Below the pieces are notes generated by a model. It ran no database searches, was not told the origin of the DNA, and was given only the letters and a program-made list of their open reading frames with translations. A stretch of DNA of 64,000 bases from Halopseudomonas xinjiangensis (lineage in GTDB: Bacteria; Pseudomonadota; Gammaproteobacteria; Pseudomonadales; Pseudomonadaceae), in the NCBI GenBank assembly GCA_011050525.1, contig DRFO01000030.1, positions 1-64,000 of the forward strand, written 5' to 3'. Below are positions 1 to 7,159 of the stretch, piece after piece. The translations under genes were made by a program, and so were the position numbers. Every line of letters starts with the position of its first letter. The stretch's first letter is position 1.

Positions 1-140
1 AAAGCTGGATCCCCGGTCTGCGCCGGGGATGACGGTGTACAGACCCCTCACCTCGTCATTCTCGGCGCAGGCCGAGAATCTACCAGCCGCATTGACGCTG
101 ACCGAAAAGCTGGATCCCCGGTCTGCGCCGGGGATGACGG
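1..140. repeat. REP-like palindromes with a 35-bp direct repeat
   Basis: Bases 1-35 and 106-140 are identical 35-bp direct repeats. Each contains the inverted repeat CCCCGG...CCGGGG followed by GATGACGG. Between them, 55-89, lies a related palindrome in the opposite orientation (GTCATTCTCGG...CCGAGAAT). This alternating arrangement is typical of REP/BIME-type intergenic repeats in Pseudomonas and relatives. Related but diverged copies occur at 4729-4816 and 7016-7045. No coding role is seen. Confidence 0.75.
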
Positions 141-142
141 GG

Positions 143-217
143 TAATAGGGGGATGGCGATGCAATAGGGGATGACGGAATAATAGGGGGTGGCGGAGTAA
201 TAGGGGATGACGATGTA
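143..217. repeat. short degenerate tandem repeat (TAATAGGGGATGACG-type)
   Basis: Four or so imperfect units of about 17-20 bp built on TAATAGGGG(G)ATGACG(A/G) follow directly after the REP-like pair. They look like degenerate copies of the right-hand end of the REP element. No gene is supported between 1 and 272. Confidence 0.5.
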
Positions 218-272
218 ATGGACGAAAGAGTCTTAAGGCAAGTCCCGTTCGGAATTGATCTATTTTCCTTCG

Positions 273-1529
273 TCATTTTGCCCTTGTCGGACCTTCAGAG
301 GAGTGGGTCGGCACCGCGTTGGGCTCACCGACCGCCAGCTCCTTGGGAAAACGGCGGATCAGTAAGGTCAAGCCAAAGCCCACCGACAGCACCAGCAAGG
401 TGAAGCTGAAAGCTACGGTAAAGCCCTCAGTGGTTTCGATCAGCCAACCTGCGATGGCTGGGCCGAGGAATTGCCCGAAAGCAAAGAACAGGGTCGCAAA
501 ACTGAACGCGATGGGAATATAGCGGGGCGCCACCTGATCCGTAGCACTGGTCTGAATCATCGCAAACAGCCCGTTGATCGAGGCTCCCATCACCAGGAAG
601 TGAAAGAAGAAATAGGGCAGCGTCTGCTCAATGAGTGGCAAGCCCATGGCTAGGATCACCAGGAAGATGCACATTACCAGTGCGTTGCCCCGGCCCCAGA
701 AGTCAGATACCCAGCCCCATAGCGGGCCAGCGGCAATGGACATCAGGCCCATCATTGCCATATAGCGTCCTGCGATGGATGCGCTGTGGCCGCTTTCTAC
801 CATGAAACTGACCATGAACACCGTCTGAATGATATAGCCCAGACCAATGATGCCGTAGGTGGTGGCCACAATCAGTACCCGGGGATTACGGTAGATTAGC
901 CACTTCTCATCCGATGGCGGCCGGCCGGCAGCGCTGGTCGCAGCCTTTGGAGGATTGCGTACGAACAGGCCGATCATGGCGGCCACGGACAGCGCTGCGC
1001 CGGCAAACACGCCCCAGCTGACCCGCCAACCCTGCTCCCCGAACGTGGTAAATAGAAAAGGCACCAGTACGCCGGCCACTAGAATGCCCAGACCCACACC
1101 ACTGGTCATGCAGCCGATCACCAGACCTCTTTTTTCGGGAAACCAGGTAGCCAGCAGGGCCACCATTGGCGCAAACGCAAAGGCGGTACCAAATCCCAGC
1201 AGCCCCATCAGGAACATGACTACCCGGAAGTTCGCTGCGAACGCCAGGCCTACAAACCCAACCGCTACGGTGAGCATGCCAAACATGATGGAGGTCTTCG
1301 CTCCCCAGCGGGCCGCCGCCAGGCCACCGGCCAGTACAAAGCAGACGTAACAGAGGGCTGTAACGGTACTGAGGATACCCGCCTGTTGGTAGGACAATCC
1401 AAGGTCTGCACGCATCGATGGCAGGATGACTCCATAAGCCAGGCGGGCAAATCCAATCACTACCAAGGACGTAAGGGTGCCGCACAGCACGGTAATCACC
1501 ATGTTCGGGCGGTTTGTACTCTGGGACAT
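273..1529 (-). CDS. MFS transporter
   Basis: A 418-residue membrane protein with about 12 hydrophobic segments, the usual size for the major facilitator superfamily. The N-terminal part has an ARLAYGVILPSMRADLGLSY-like first helix and loop, and a loop 2-3 region with RWGAKTSIMFG, the MFS position for the gating motif. It should move a small solute across the inner membrane, but nothing in the sequence or neighbourhood fixes the substrate. The start ATG has GAGAG just upstream. It is transcribed away from the window edge region of REP repeats and is separated from the next gene by 96 bp. A YbfB/YjiJ-like or oxalate/formate-like MFS subfamily is possible; I could not decide. Confidence 0.8.
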   Translation of the reverse strand: MSQSTNRPNMVITVLCGTLTSLVVIGFARLAYGVILPSMRADLGLSYQQAGILSTVTALCYVCFVLAGGLAAARWGAKTSIMFGMLTVAVGFVGLAFAANFRVVMFLMGLLGFGTAFAFAPMVALLATWFPEKRGLVIGCMTSGVGLGILVAGVLVPFLFTTFGEQGWRVSWGVFAGAALSVAAMIGLFVRNPPKAATSAAGRPPSDEKWLIYRNPRVLIVATTYGIIGLGYIIQTVFMVSFMVESGHSASIAGRYMAMMGLMSIAAGPLWGWVSDFWGRGNALVMCIFLVILAMGLPLIEQTLPYFFFHFLVMGASINGLFAMIQTSATDQVAPRYIPIAFSFATLFFAFGQFLGPAIAGWLIETTEGFTVAFSFTLLVLSVGFGLTLLIRRFPKELAVGEPNAVPTHSSEGPTRAK

Positions 1530-1625
1530 CGGGGCTCTCTTATGGTTTGACGCTTCGCAGCGGTTCAGATTACCAGTTATCCGCTGTAACGACCGACAGA
1601 GCCTTGGTAAAAGACGCGATCTTGT

Positions 1626-2348
1626 TTATCTGGCGGACTGAGACTCGAAGCTCTTCCACACTACACCGAGCAATGCGAAGGCCAGCACGGTGAACAGCGC
1701 GACGGCGCCCGGCACAGCGGCGCCCGACGCGACGGCGCCCGAAGCAGCGGCGCCCGTAGCATGCAGCACCTGCAAAGTTAGAGCGGAGATCAGCACCCAG
1801 AGCGCCGGGATGATGGCGGCGGCCCAGAGGGCTAAACCTCTCAGCAAGATCAGCGCTAGGCCCAGCGTGGTGATTGCTGTGGGATCGGCGTGGATGCCGA
1901 ACACTTCTGCCTGGTACCAGGAGCCGCCAGTCAACGGCGCCATCAGCGGCAAGATGATGAGGCCGAAGAGGGTGATTGCTGTGCCGATGATGACTGGTGG
2001 GCTTGAGCGGCGCGGTGCTTTATTCAGGCCAAACTCGGTCAGCGCAATCAATACCAGTAGCACGGCCTGGGAAATGAAAGCGTAGCCCACATAGCCCCCG
2101 GCCCAGTTGAGTTCTGCATAACGCTGGATAAAAAACGCAATGGCGACGAAGGCCCAGAGAGGTGCTGGTAGCAGGCACGCAAGCCGCGTGCGGTGCGACA
2201 ACGCCAGCACAAGCGTGGCCGCGCCCAGCGCCAGTGTCAGCAGGTGCAGCGGCCAGAAGGTCTCTCCCATTCGCTCAAGCAGGCGGACGTAAATATCCGC
2301 CGTGAAGGGAATAAAGTCCTGCAGCTGGTAGCTCGCCCAATCGTTCAT
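1626..2348 (-). CDS. DUF6064-like multi-pass membrane protein
   Basis: A 240-residue protein with about seven hydrophobic segments. Its N-terminus (MNDWASYQLQDFIPF, then YVRLLER and FWPL) resembles the DUF6064 family of unknown function. The start is the ATG at 2348, whose ATGA overlaps the stop of the upstream aldo-keto reductase gene, so the two are translationally coupled. A longer open frame reaching 2543 only runs into that reductase. Near the C-terminus is an Ala/Gly/Val-rich stretch encoded by a 30-bp tandem repeat at 1699-1758. The function is unknown; the operon suggests it belongs with a periplasmic reductase and a second small membrane protein. Confidence 0.65.
   Translation of the reverse strand: MNDWASYQLQDFIPFTADIYVRLLERMGETFWPLHLLTLALGAATLVLALSHRTRLACLLPAPLWAFVAIAFFIQRYAELNWAGGYVGYAFISQAVLLVLIALTEFGLNKAPRRSSPPVIIGTAITLFGLIILPLMAPLTGGSWYQAEVFGIHADPTAITTLGLALILLRGLALWAAAIIPALWVLISALTLQVLHATGAAASGAVASGAAVPGAVALFTVLAFALLGVVWKSFESQSAR
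1699..1758. repeat. two in-frame 30-bp tandem units within the DUF6064-like gene
   Basis: Units 1699-1728 and 1729-1758 share the frame GCGACGGCGCCCG...CAGCGGCGCCCG with three to five differences. Being a multiple of three, a change in copy number would lengthen or shorten an Ala/Gly-rich loop without breaking the reading frame. Confidence 0.75.
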
Positions 2349-3256
2349 AACGACTCGATATAGGCTGCCATCCGCTGCCGGGCGTCGGCCGAGGGCATGG
2401 GGTCGCTGCCGGCGCGCATATTTTCGTGCATGTGCTCGACCTGGGTGGTCGCGGGGATTGCGCAGGTTATCGCCGGGTGGCTGACAATAAACTTCAGCAG
2501 AAAGTCCGCCCAGGTGCTGCAGCCGCATTCCGCTTGCGCCCACTCGGGTAATGACTCGCCGCGGCGCTTGAGGTTCTTGATCAGGCGGCCGCCATCGTAG
2601 GGCCGGTTGGCGATCACGCCAATGCCCCGTTCTGCTGCCAGTGGCAGCAGCCGGTCTTCCGCCTCGCGGTTGGTGATGTTGTAGGTGAGCTGAACGAAAT
2701 CGATATCCTCTGAGGTCATGATCTGTTCGACCTCACTGTGGCGGCGCCCGTGCGACGTGGTGATGCCGACATGGCGGATTGTGCCCTTGGCTTTCATTTC
2801 CTGCAGCGCTGCCAGGTGCTCGCGCCAGTCGGTCAGATTGTGTACCTGCACCAGATCGAAGTGCTCTACGTTCCAGCGGTCTTTCAGCTCCGCCACCTGC
2901 TCGCGGGCTGAACCTCCGGCCGGGCTCCAGACCTTCTCTGCTGAAAACAGGCTCTCGGGCGTGCCGAGCTGCTGTAACGTATAGCCCATGACATCCGGCG
3001 CCGAGCCGTACATGGGCGAGGAATCAATCAGGCCGCCACCGTGCTCGAAAAATGTCTTTACCACCTCGGTTCGGGCATCGAGCAACGTCGGATCGCTGCC
3101 GACATTGAAGGTGCGCCAGGTGCCCATGCCGATGGGTGGAAGTTTCTGCCGTAGCCCGCCGGTGCTGGCAAGAAGGGGTACCGATGGAAGCATCATGGCG
3201 GCCAGCGTGGCGCCGATGAGCTTGAGGCTTTGTCTGCGGGTGATGCGATGGTTCAT
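2345..3256 (-). CDS. Tat-exported aldo/keto reductase
   Basis: A 303-residue aldo/keto reductase. The N-terminus carries a twin-arginine signal (RRQSLKL at residues 7-13, then a hydrophobic stretch to about residue 31), so the folded enzyme is probably exported to the periplasm. The AKR catalytic tetrad is visible as D78, Y83, K108 and H139 (motifs LIDSSPMYG, SAEKVW and LVQVHN). It would reduce a carbonyl compound using NAD(P)H, although cofactor supply outside the cytoplasm is an open question for Tat-exported AKRs. It overlaps both neighbours by four bases (ATGA), so the three genes form one translationally coupled operon. Confidence 0.85.
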   Translation of the reverse strand: MNHRITRRQSLKLIGATLAAMMLPSVPLLASTGGLRQKLPPIGMGTWRTFNVGSDPTLLDARTEVVKTFFEHGGGLIDSSPMYGSAPDVMGYTLQQLGTPESLFSAEKVWSPAGGSAREQVAELKDRWNVEHFDLVQVHNLTDWREHLAALQEMKAKGTIRHVGITTSHGRRHSEVEQIMTSEDIDFVQLTYNITNREAEDRLLPLAAERGIGVIANRPYDGGRLIKNLKRRGESLPEWAQAECGCSTWADFLLKFIVSHPAITCAIPATTQVEHMHENMRAGSDPMPSADARQRMAAYIESL

Positions 3257-3669
3257 AGCGGTCGCTCCCTCAGATTTTTTTGAATCGGCACCGTGCTAGC
3301 CAACACCAGAACAAAGCATGTCAGCACGAACACCTTATTAACAAACCAGTTGGTGCGCCAGATCGACCAGTCAGGATCAGCGAGAAAACGGACGAACAGG
3401 GTGCAGATGATGACTATTTCAATGATGGACATGCCCACAGCCAATGCACGCGTATAGCGAGGCCGCGTCAACAGCGCCCAACCCAGCCAGACGTGCGCCA
3501 ATGGCCACAGATCCCAATAGATATAGCGCGCCCAGGGCTCCCCGTATGCCAGAGCATAACCGATGGGAAACAGGTATTTGATGAACAGCGTCCAGGCGGA
3601 GAGGATAAACAGCAGATGTGCAAGAAAGCTGATCCAGGCGTTTGGGGGTTGTCGGGTGGGCAGTGACAT
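3253..3669 (-). CDS. small membrane protein, first gene of the reductase operon
   Basis: A 138-residue protein with about four hydrophobic segments. The start ATG at 3669 has a clear AGGAG eight bases upstream; an earlier in-frame ATG at 3711 lacks one. Its stop overlaps the start of the Tat-exported aldo/keto reductase. I do not recognise a family. Its position suggests a membrane partner of the reductase, perhaps an electron-transfer or anchoring protein, but no haem-binding or redox motif is obvious. Confidence 0.6.
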   Translation of the reverse strand: MSLPTRQPPNAWISFLAHLLFILSAWTLFIKYLFPIGYALAYGEPWARYIYWDLWPLAHVWLGWALLTRPRYTRALAVGMSIIEIVIICTLFVRFLADPDWSIWRTNWFVNKVFVLTCFVLVLASTVPIQKNLRERPL

Positions 3670-3779
3670 TACAACTCTCCTGTCCCAGGCCGTCATGACC
3701 TGATTCTTCAATCGTTGGCTGTGAAGCAGTCTAGCTTGTGTGTACCCGTTGGATACTCACTCAGCTAGGCTGATACCAA

Positions 3780-3794
3780 TTGAAAATGATTCAA
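3780..3794. promoter_or_regulatory. TTGAA-N5-TTCAA palindrome in an intergenic region
   Basis: A perfect 5-bp inverted repeat with 5-bp spacer lies in the 172-bp gap between the membrane-protein operon and the next reductase gene. It fits the enteric MetR consensus TGAA-N5-TTCA exactly, but nothing nearby is a methionine gene, so the regulator is unknown and chance is possible. Confidence 0.3.
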
Positions 3795-3841
3795 AAAGTT
3801 TTCATGCGAGCGCTGGAAAACAGGATGCCCCTGGTCTTTGC

Positions 3842-4663
3842 TCACACCATCTCCAGCGACTGCTTGCGCGTGGGCGGCGGGTAGGTCGCATCGATTAGCG
3901 CAATGTCGTCCTCGTCAAGTCGAAGTTGGTCGGCGGCTGCATTCTGCCTGAGGTGCTCCAGATTCACTGCCTTGGGAATGGCGATCGCGCCGGGGTGGCG
4001 TAGTACCCACGCCAGCGCCACCTGGGCGGGCGTGGCGGCGTGTTTGTCGGCTATGCGCTGCAACGCCGCATCACGCAGTAGCGCTCCGCCTTGCCCGATC
4101 GGGCAGTAGGCCATGAGCGGCATGGAGTGTTGCGCTTGCCAGGCAAGCAGATCGTATTCGATGCCGCGTGCTTCCGGGTTGTAGAGCACCTGATTGGTCG
4201 CGCAGTCCGGACTAGCGAGTTCTTGCAGATCGGCAACGTCAAAGTTCGAGACGCCCCAGCGGCGGATCTTGCCCTGCTCGCGCAGTCTTTCGAAGGCTGC
4301 CACCGTTTCGCTCAGTGGGTATTGCCCGCGCCAGTGCAGCAGGTATAGGTCAATTATCTCGGTGCCCAGTCGGCGCAGGCTTCGCTCGCATGCGGCCTGC
4401 ACGCCTGCAGCGCTGGCGTTGTGCGGGTAGACCTTGCTGACCAGATAGACGTCGTCACGCCGGCCACGAATCGCTTCGCCAACAACCTCTTCAGCACCGC
4501 CCTCGGCATACATCTCAGCGGTGTCGATCAGCGTCATGCCCAGCTCCAGGCCTTCCCGTAGCGCCCTGACCTCCGCCTGCCGATGCGCGGCATCCTCGCC
4601 CATGTGCCAGGTGCCCTGGCCGATACGCGGTACGCTTACTCCGCCCAAACTGATTGTCTGCAT
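3842..4663 (-). CDS. aldo/keto reductase (cytoplasmic)
   Basis: A 273-residue NAD(P)H-dependent aldo/keto reductase with the tetrad D47, Y52, K77 and H110 (LIDTAEMY, LVSKVYP, LYLLHWRG). The C-terminal half contains the usual coenzyme-binding strand with AIAIPKAVNLEHLRQN. It resembles the 2,5-diketo-gluconate reductase-like group of bacterial AKRs that reduce small aldehydes and ketones. The start at 4663 has AAGGAG upstream; the open frame continues to 4723 but without support. It is a single gene between two REP-like regions. Confidence 0.85.
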   Translation of the reverse strand: MQTISLGGVSVPRIGQGTWHMGEDAAHRQAEVRALREGLELGMTLIDTAEMYAEGGAEEVVGEAIRGRRDDVYLVSKVYPHNASAAGVQAACERSLRRLGTEIIDLYLLHWRGQYPLSETVAAFERLREQGKIRRWGVSNFDVADLQELASPDCATNQVLYNPEARGIEYDLLAWQAQHSMPLMAYCPIGQGGALLRDAALQRIADKHAATPAQVALAWVLRHPGAIAIPKAVNLEHLRQNAAADQLRLDEDDIALIDATYPPPTRKQSLEMV

Positions 4664-4728
4664 GATACGGACTCCTTGGGTTGCCTGGCTTTCTTTAGTG
4701 ATGGTAGTGGAAGTGTATGCCAACCCCC

Positions 4729-4816
4729 GTCATTCTCGCGCAGGCGGAAATCCAGCCAGTGCGTAGTCGTCATCGCTGAGCATCACACCGTCATTCCCGC
4801 GCAGGCGGGAATCCAG
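4729..4816. repeat. two REP-like palindromes
   Basis: Copies at 4729-4755 and 4789-4816 read GTCATTC(T/C)CGCGCAGGCGG(A/G)AATCCAG in the same orientation. Each folds on CCCGC...GCGGG. They belong to the same family as the element at 7016-7045, which is in the opposite orientation. Confidence 0.75.
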
Positions 4817-4911
4817 GCGGACTTTCCTGGCCGCGCCAGTGAGCAAGCGCGAGCGCTTTTTATGCGGCCGGGATATGATTCGCGCCCCCCAACGATCATC
4901 AGCAAACCATC

Positions 4912-5655
4912 ATGCCCGGAAACGCCATTTATACCGACCTGTCGGGTTACTACGATTTAATGTGTGCGGATATCGACTACAGGGCTCAAAGCCACTGCAT
5001 CCATCGGCTGCAGCAGTTATTCGGTAACGCTGGAAAGAGGCACCTCGATCTGGCCTGTGGGACCGGGCCACATGTCCGGCATCTTCTCGATGCGGGCTAT
5101 CAAAGCAGCGGGCTCGACATCAATCAGCCCATGTTGGACAGAGCGGTCATTCGCTGCCCGGAAGCACATTTTTCCCTGCAGGATATGTGTGGCTTCACAG
5201 TAAACCAGCCGGTCGACCTGATTACCTGTTTTCTGTATTCCGTCCATTACAGTGCCGGGCTCGAGAGGCTCCAGGCATGCATCGCCAGTGTGCATGACGC
5301 ACTGGTTACAGGTGGGCTCTTTTGTTTCAACGCTGTCGACAAGCACAGGATCGACAACGATTCAGGTGTATCGCATACCGCCCAGCACGCTGACGGTCTA
5401 TTCAGCTTTAGCTCTGGCTGGAACTATTCGGGCAATGGCGAGCAGCAGTCTTTAAAGCTGCGTATTGAAAAAACGGCCGCCAATGAAAAGCAGGTATGGC
5501 ACGACGAACACAGCATGGTGGCGGTGAGTTTTAGCGAACTGATTGAGCTGTTGCGGCCATACTTTACTGTTCACGTGCTTGAACATGATTACGAGACGAT
5601 CGCTCCCTGGAATCAGACGTCCGGTAATGCGCTATTTGCCTGTGTGAAGATTTAA
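4912..5655 (+). CDS. class I SAM-dependent methyltransferase
   Basis: A 247-residue protein with a Rossmann-type methyltransferase core. Motif I is LDLACGTGPH (about residues 45-54), followed by the acidic loop LDINQPML. N-terminal residues YTDLSGYYDLM are typical of small-molecule methyltransferases acting on free metabolites. The substrate is not evident. It converges with nrdB across a terminator hairpin, and the gap upstream holds REP-like repeats and must carry its promoter. Confidence 0.75.
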   Translation: MPGNAIYTDLSGYYDLMCADIDYRAQSHCIHRLQQLFGNAGKRHLDLACGTGPHVRHLLDAGYQSSGLDINQPMLDRAVIRCPEAHFSLQDMCGFTVNQPVDLITCFLYSVHYSAGLERLQACIASVHDALVTGGLFCFNAVDKHRIDNDSGVSHTAQHADGLFSFSSGWNYSGNGEQQSLKLRIEKTAANEKQVWHDEHSMVAVSFSELIELLRPYFTVHVLEHDYETIAPWNQTSGNALFACVKI

Positions 5656-5657
5656 AG

Positions 5658-5685
5658 TGGGGGCACAGGCATGACCTGGCCCCCA
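5658..5685. terminator. bidirectional terminator hairpin
   Basis: TGGGGGC (5658-5664) pairs with GCCCCCA (5679-5685), with an inner CAGG/CCTG stem. It sits between the convergent stops of the methyltransferase gene and nrdB. Confidence 0.65.
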
Positions 5686-5690
5686 GTTAT

Positions 5691-6920
5691 TCAATCCCAG
5701 CTCAAAGCCCCACCCGTCTGATACTCAATCACCCGCGTTTCAAAGAAGTTCTTCTCCTTCTTCAAATCCATGATTTCGCTCATCCACGGGAAGGGATTGA
5801 CCGTGCCTGGGTATTCTTCTTTCAGGCCGATCTGGGTCAGGCGGCGGTTGGCGATGAATTTGAGGTAGTCCTCCATCATCGCGGCGTTCATGCCGAGTAC
5901 GCCGCGGGGCATGGTGTCGCGGGCGTATTCGATTTCCAGCTGGGTGCCTTGCAGGATCATCTGCGTGGCTTCGTCTTTCATGCTGGCATCCCACAGGTGC
6001 GGGTTTTCGATCTTGATCTGGTTGATCACGTCGATGCCGAAGTTCAGGTGCATGGACTCGTCACGCAGGATGTACTGGAACTGCTCGGCAACGCCGGTCA
6101 TTTTGTTGCGGCGGCCCATGGACAGGATCTGGCTGAAGCCGCAGTAGAAGAACACGCCTTCGAGCACGCAATAGAAGCCGATCAGGTTGCGCAGCAGTTC
6201 CTTGTCGGTCTCGACGGTGCCGGTGGTGAAGTCGGGGTCGGAGAGGGAGTGGGTGTATTTGAGGCCCCAGGCGGCTTTTTTCGCGACGCTGGGGACTTCG
6301 TGGTACATGTTGAAGATCTCGCCTTCGTCCATGCCCAGCGATTCAACGCAGTATTGATAGGCGTGGGTGTGGATGGCTTCTTCGAAGGCCTGGCGCAGCA
6401 GGTACTGGCGGCACTCGGGATTGGTGATGAGGCGGTAGACGGCCAGCACCAGATTGTTGGCGACCAGCGAGTCGGCGGTGGAGAAGAAGCCGAGGTTGCG
6501 TTTGACGATGCGGCGTTCGTCTTCGGTCAGGCCGTCGGCGCTTTTCCACAGGGCGATGTCGGCGGTCATGTTCACCTCCTGCGGCATCCAGTGGTTGGAG
6601 CAGCCGTCGAGGTATTTCTGCCAGGCCCAGTCGTACTTGAAGGGTACGAGTTGGTTCAAGTCGGCGCGGCAGTTGATCATCCGTTTTGCATCGACGCTGA
6701 CGCGCGCGGCTGAGCCTTCCAGGTCTTTGAGGCCTTCGGCGTCGAGCTCGTCCAGCGCGGCTTTGGCGCGCGCGACGGCGCTGGAGTCCTGTGAGCTGAT
6801 CTGGCGTGACTGGTCTACGGCGCTGACGCTTTGTGCGTCTGTTTCCGGCATCGCGGTGGCTGCGTGGCGGGCTGGCGCGGGGGCCTGCTCTTCTTTGTCA
6901 AAATCGTCCCAGCTAAGCAT
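5691..6920 (-). CDS. nrdB: ribonucleoside-diphosphate reductase, class Ia beta subunit
   Basis: A 409-residue R2 subunit, which holds the di-iron centre and the stable tyrosyl radical for ribonucleotide reduction. Residues E181 and H184 fit the ExxH iron-ligand pair, and Y188, four residues on, is the expected radical tyrosine (compare E115, H118, Y122 of E. coli). A second ExxH pair occurs in DESMHLNFG. The first 70 residues are a low-complexity, acidic extension typical of Pseudomonas NrdB. The start at 6920 has AAGGAG upstream. It lies 239 bp downstream of nrdA, with a REP-like element between them. Confidence 0.95.
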   Translation of the reverse strand: MLSWDDFDKEEQAPAPARHAATAMPETDAQSVSAVDQSRQISSQDSSAVARAKAALDELDAEGLKDLEGSAARVSVDAKRMINCRADLNQLVPFKYDWAWQKYLDGCSNHWMPQEVNMTADIALWKSADGLTEDERRIVKRNLGFFSTADSLVANNLVLAVYRLITNPECRQYLLRQAFEEAIHTHAYQYCVESLGMDEGEIFNMYHEVPSVAKKAAWGLKYTHSLSDPDFTTGTVETDKELLRNLIGFYCVLEGVFFYCGFSQILSMGRRNKMTGVAEQFQYILRDESMHLNFGIDVINQIKIENPHLWDASMKDEATQMILQGTQLEIEYARDTMPRGVLGMNAAMMEDYLKFIANRRLTQIGLKEEYPGTVNPFPWMSEIMDLKKEKNFFETRVIEYQTGGALSWD

Positions 6921-7015
6921 GTTTGTGTCTCCTTGGTAATGCATTCTGTTTGTTCGATCCCTTTGCGGGGGATTTCAGGCGCGGGCTGGCGCATTGATTA
7001 TTCTGTTGGGTATCC

Positions 7016-7045
7016 CTGGATTCCCGCCTTCGCGGGAATGACGGG
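7016..7045. repeat. REP-like palindrome between nrdA and nrdB
   Basis: CTGGATTCCCGCCTTCGCGG followed by GAATGACGGG is the reverse orientation of the elements at 4729-4816. Downstream are two further GGGGAATGAC half-copies (7051-7082). The element lies inside the presumed nrdAB transcript, where it could affect mRNA stability. Confidence 0.7.
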
Positions 7046-7159
7046 GGTAAAGGGGAATGACCGGTGTAAAGGGGAATGACTGGGTGACAGGGGTTACGGC
7101 TTGAGCGCGCAATGACGGAGTGAGCGCGCGGAGGCCGGGCGTGTGCTATGAGCTGCATG

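Noticed and set aside
1..217. CRISPR array
   Set aside because: The repeats are palindromic REP-like units with uneven spacing and no uniform spacers.
5949..6713. Long 254-codon plus-strand frame opposite nrdB
   Set aside because: Antisense to nrdB, with Val/Gly/Ala-rich composition typical of a GC-rich shadow frame.
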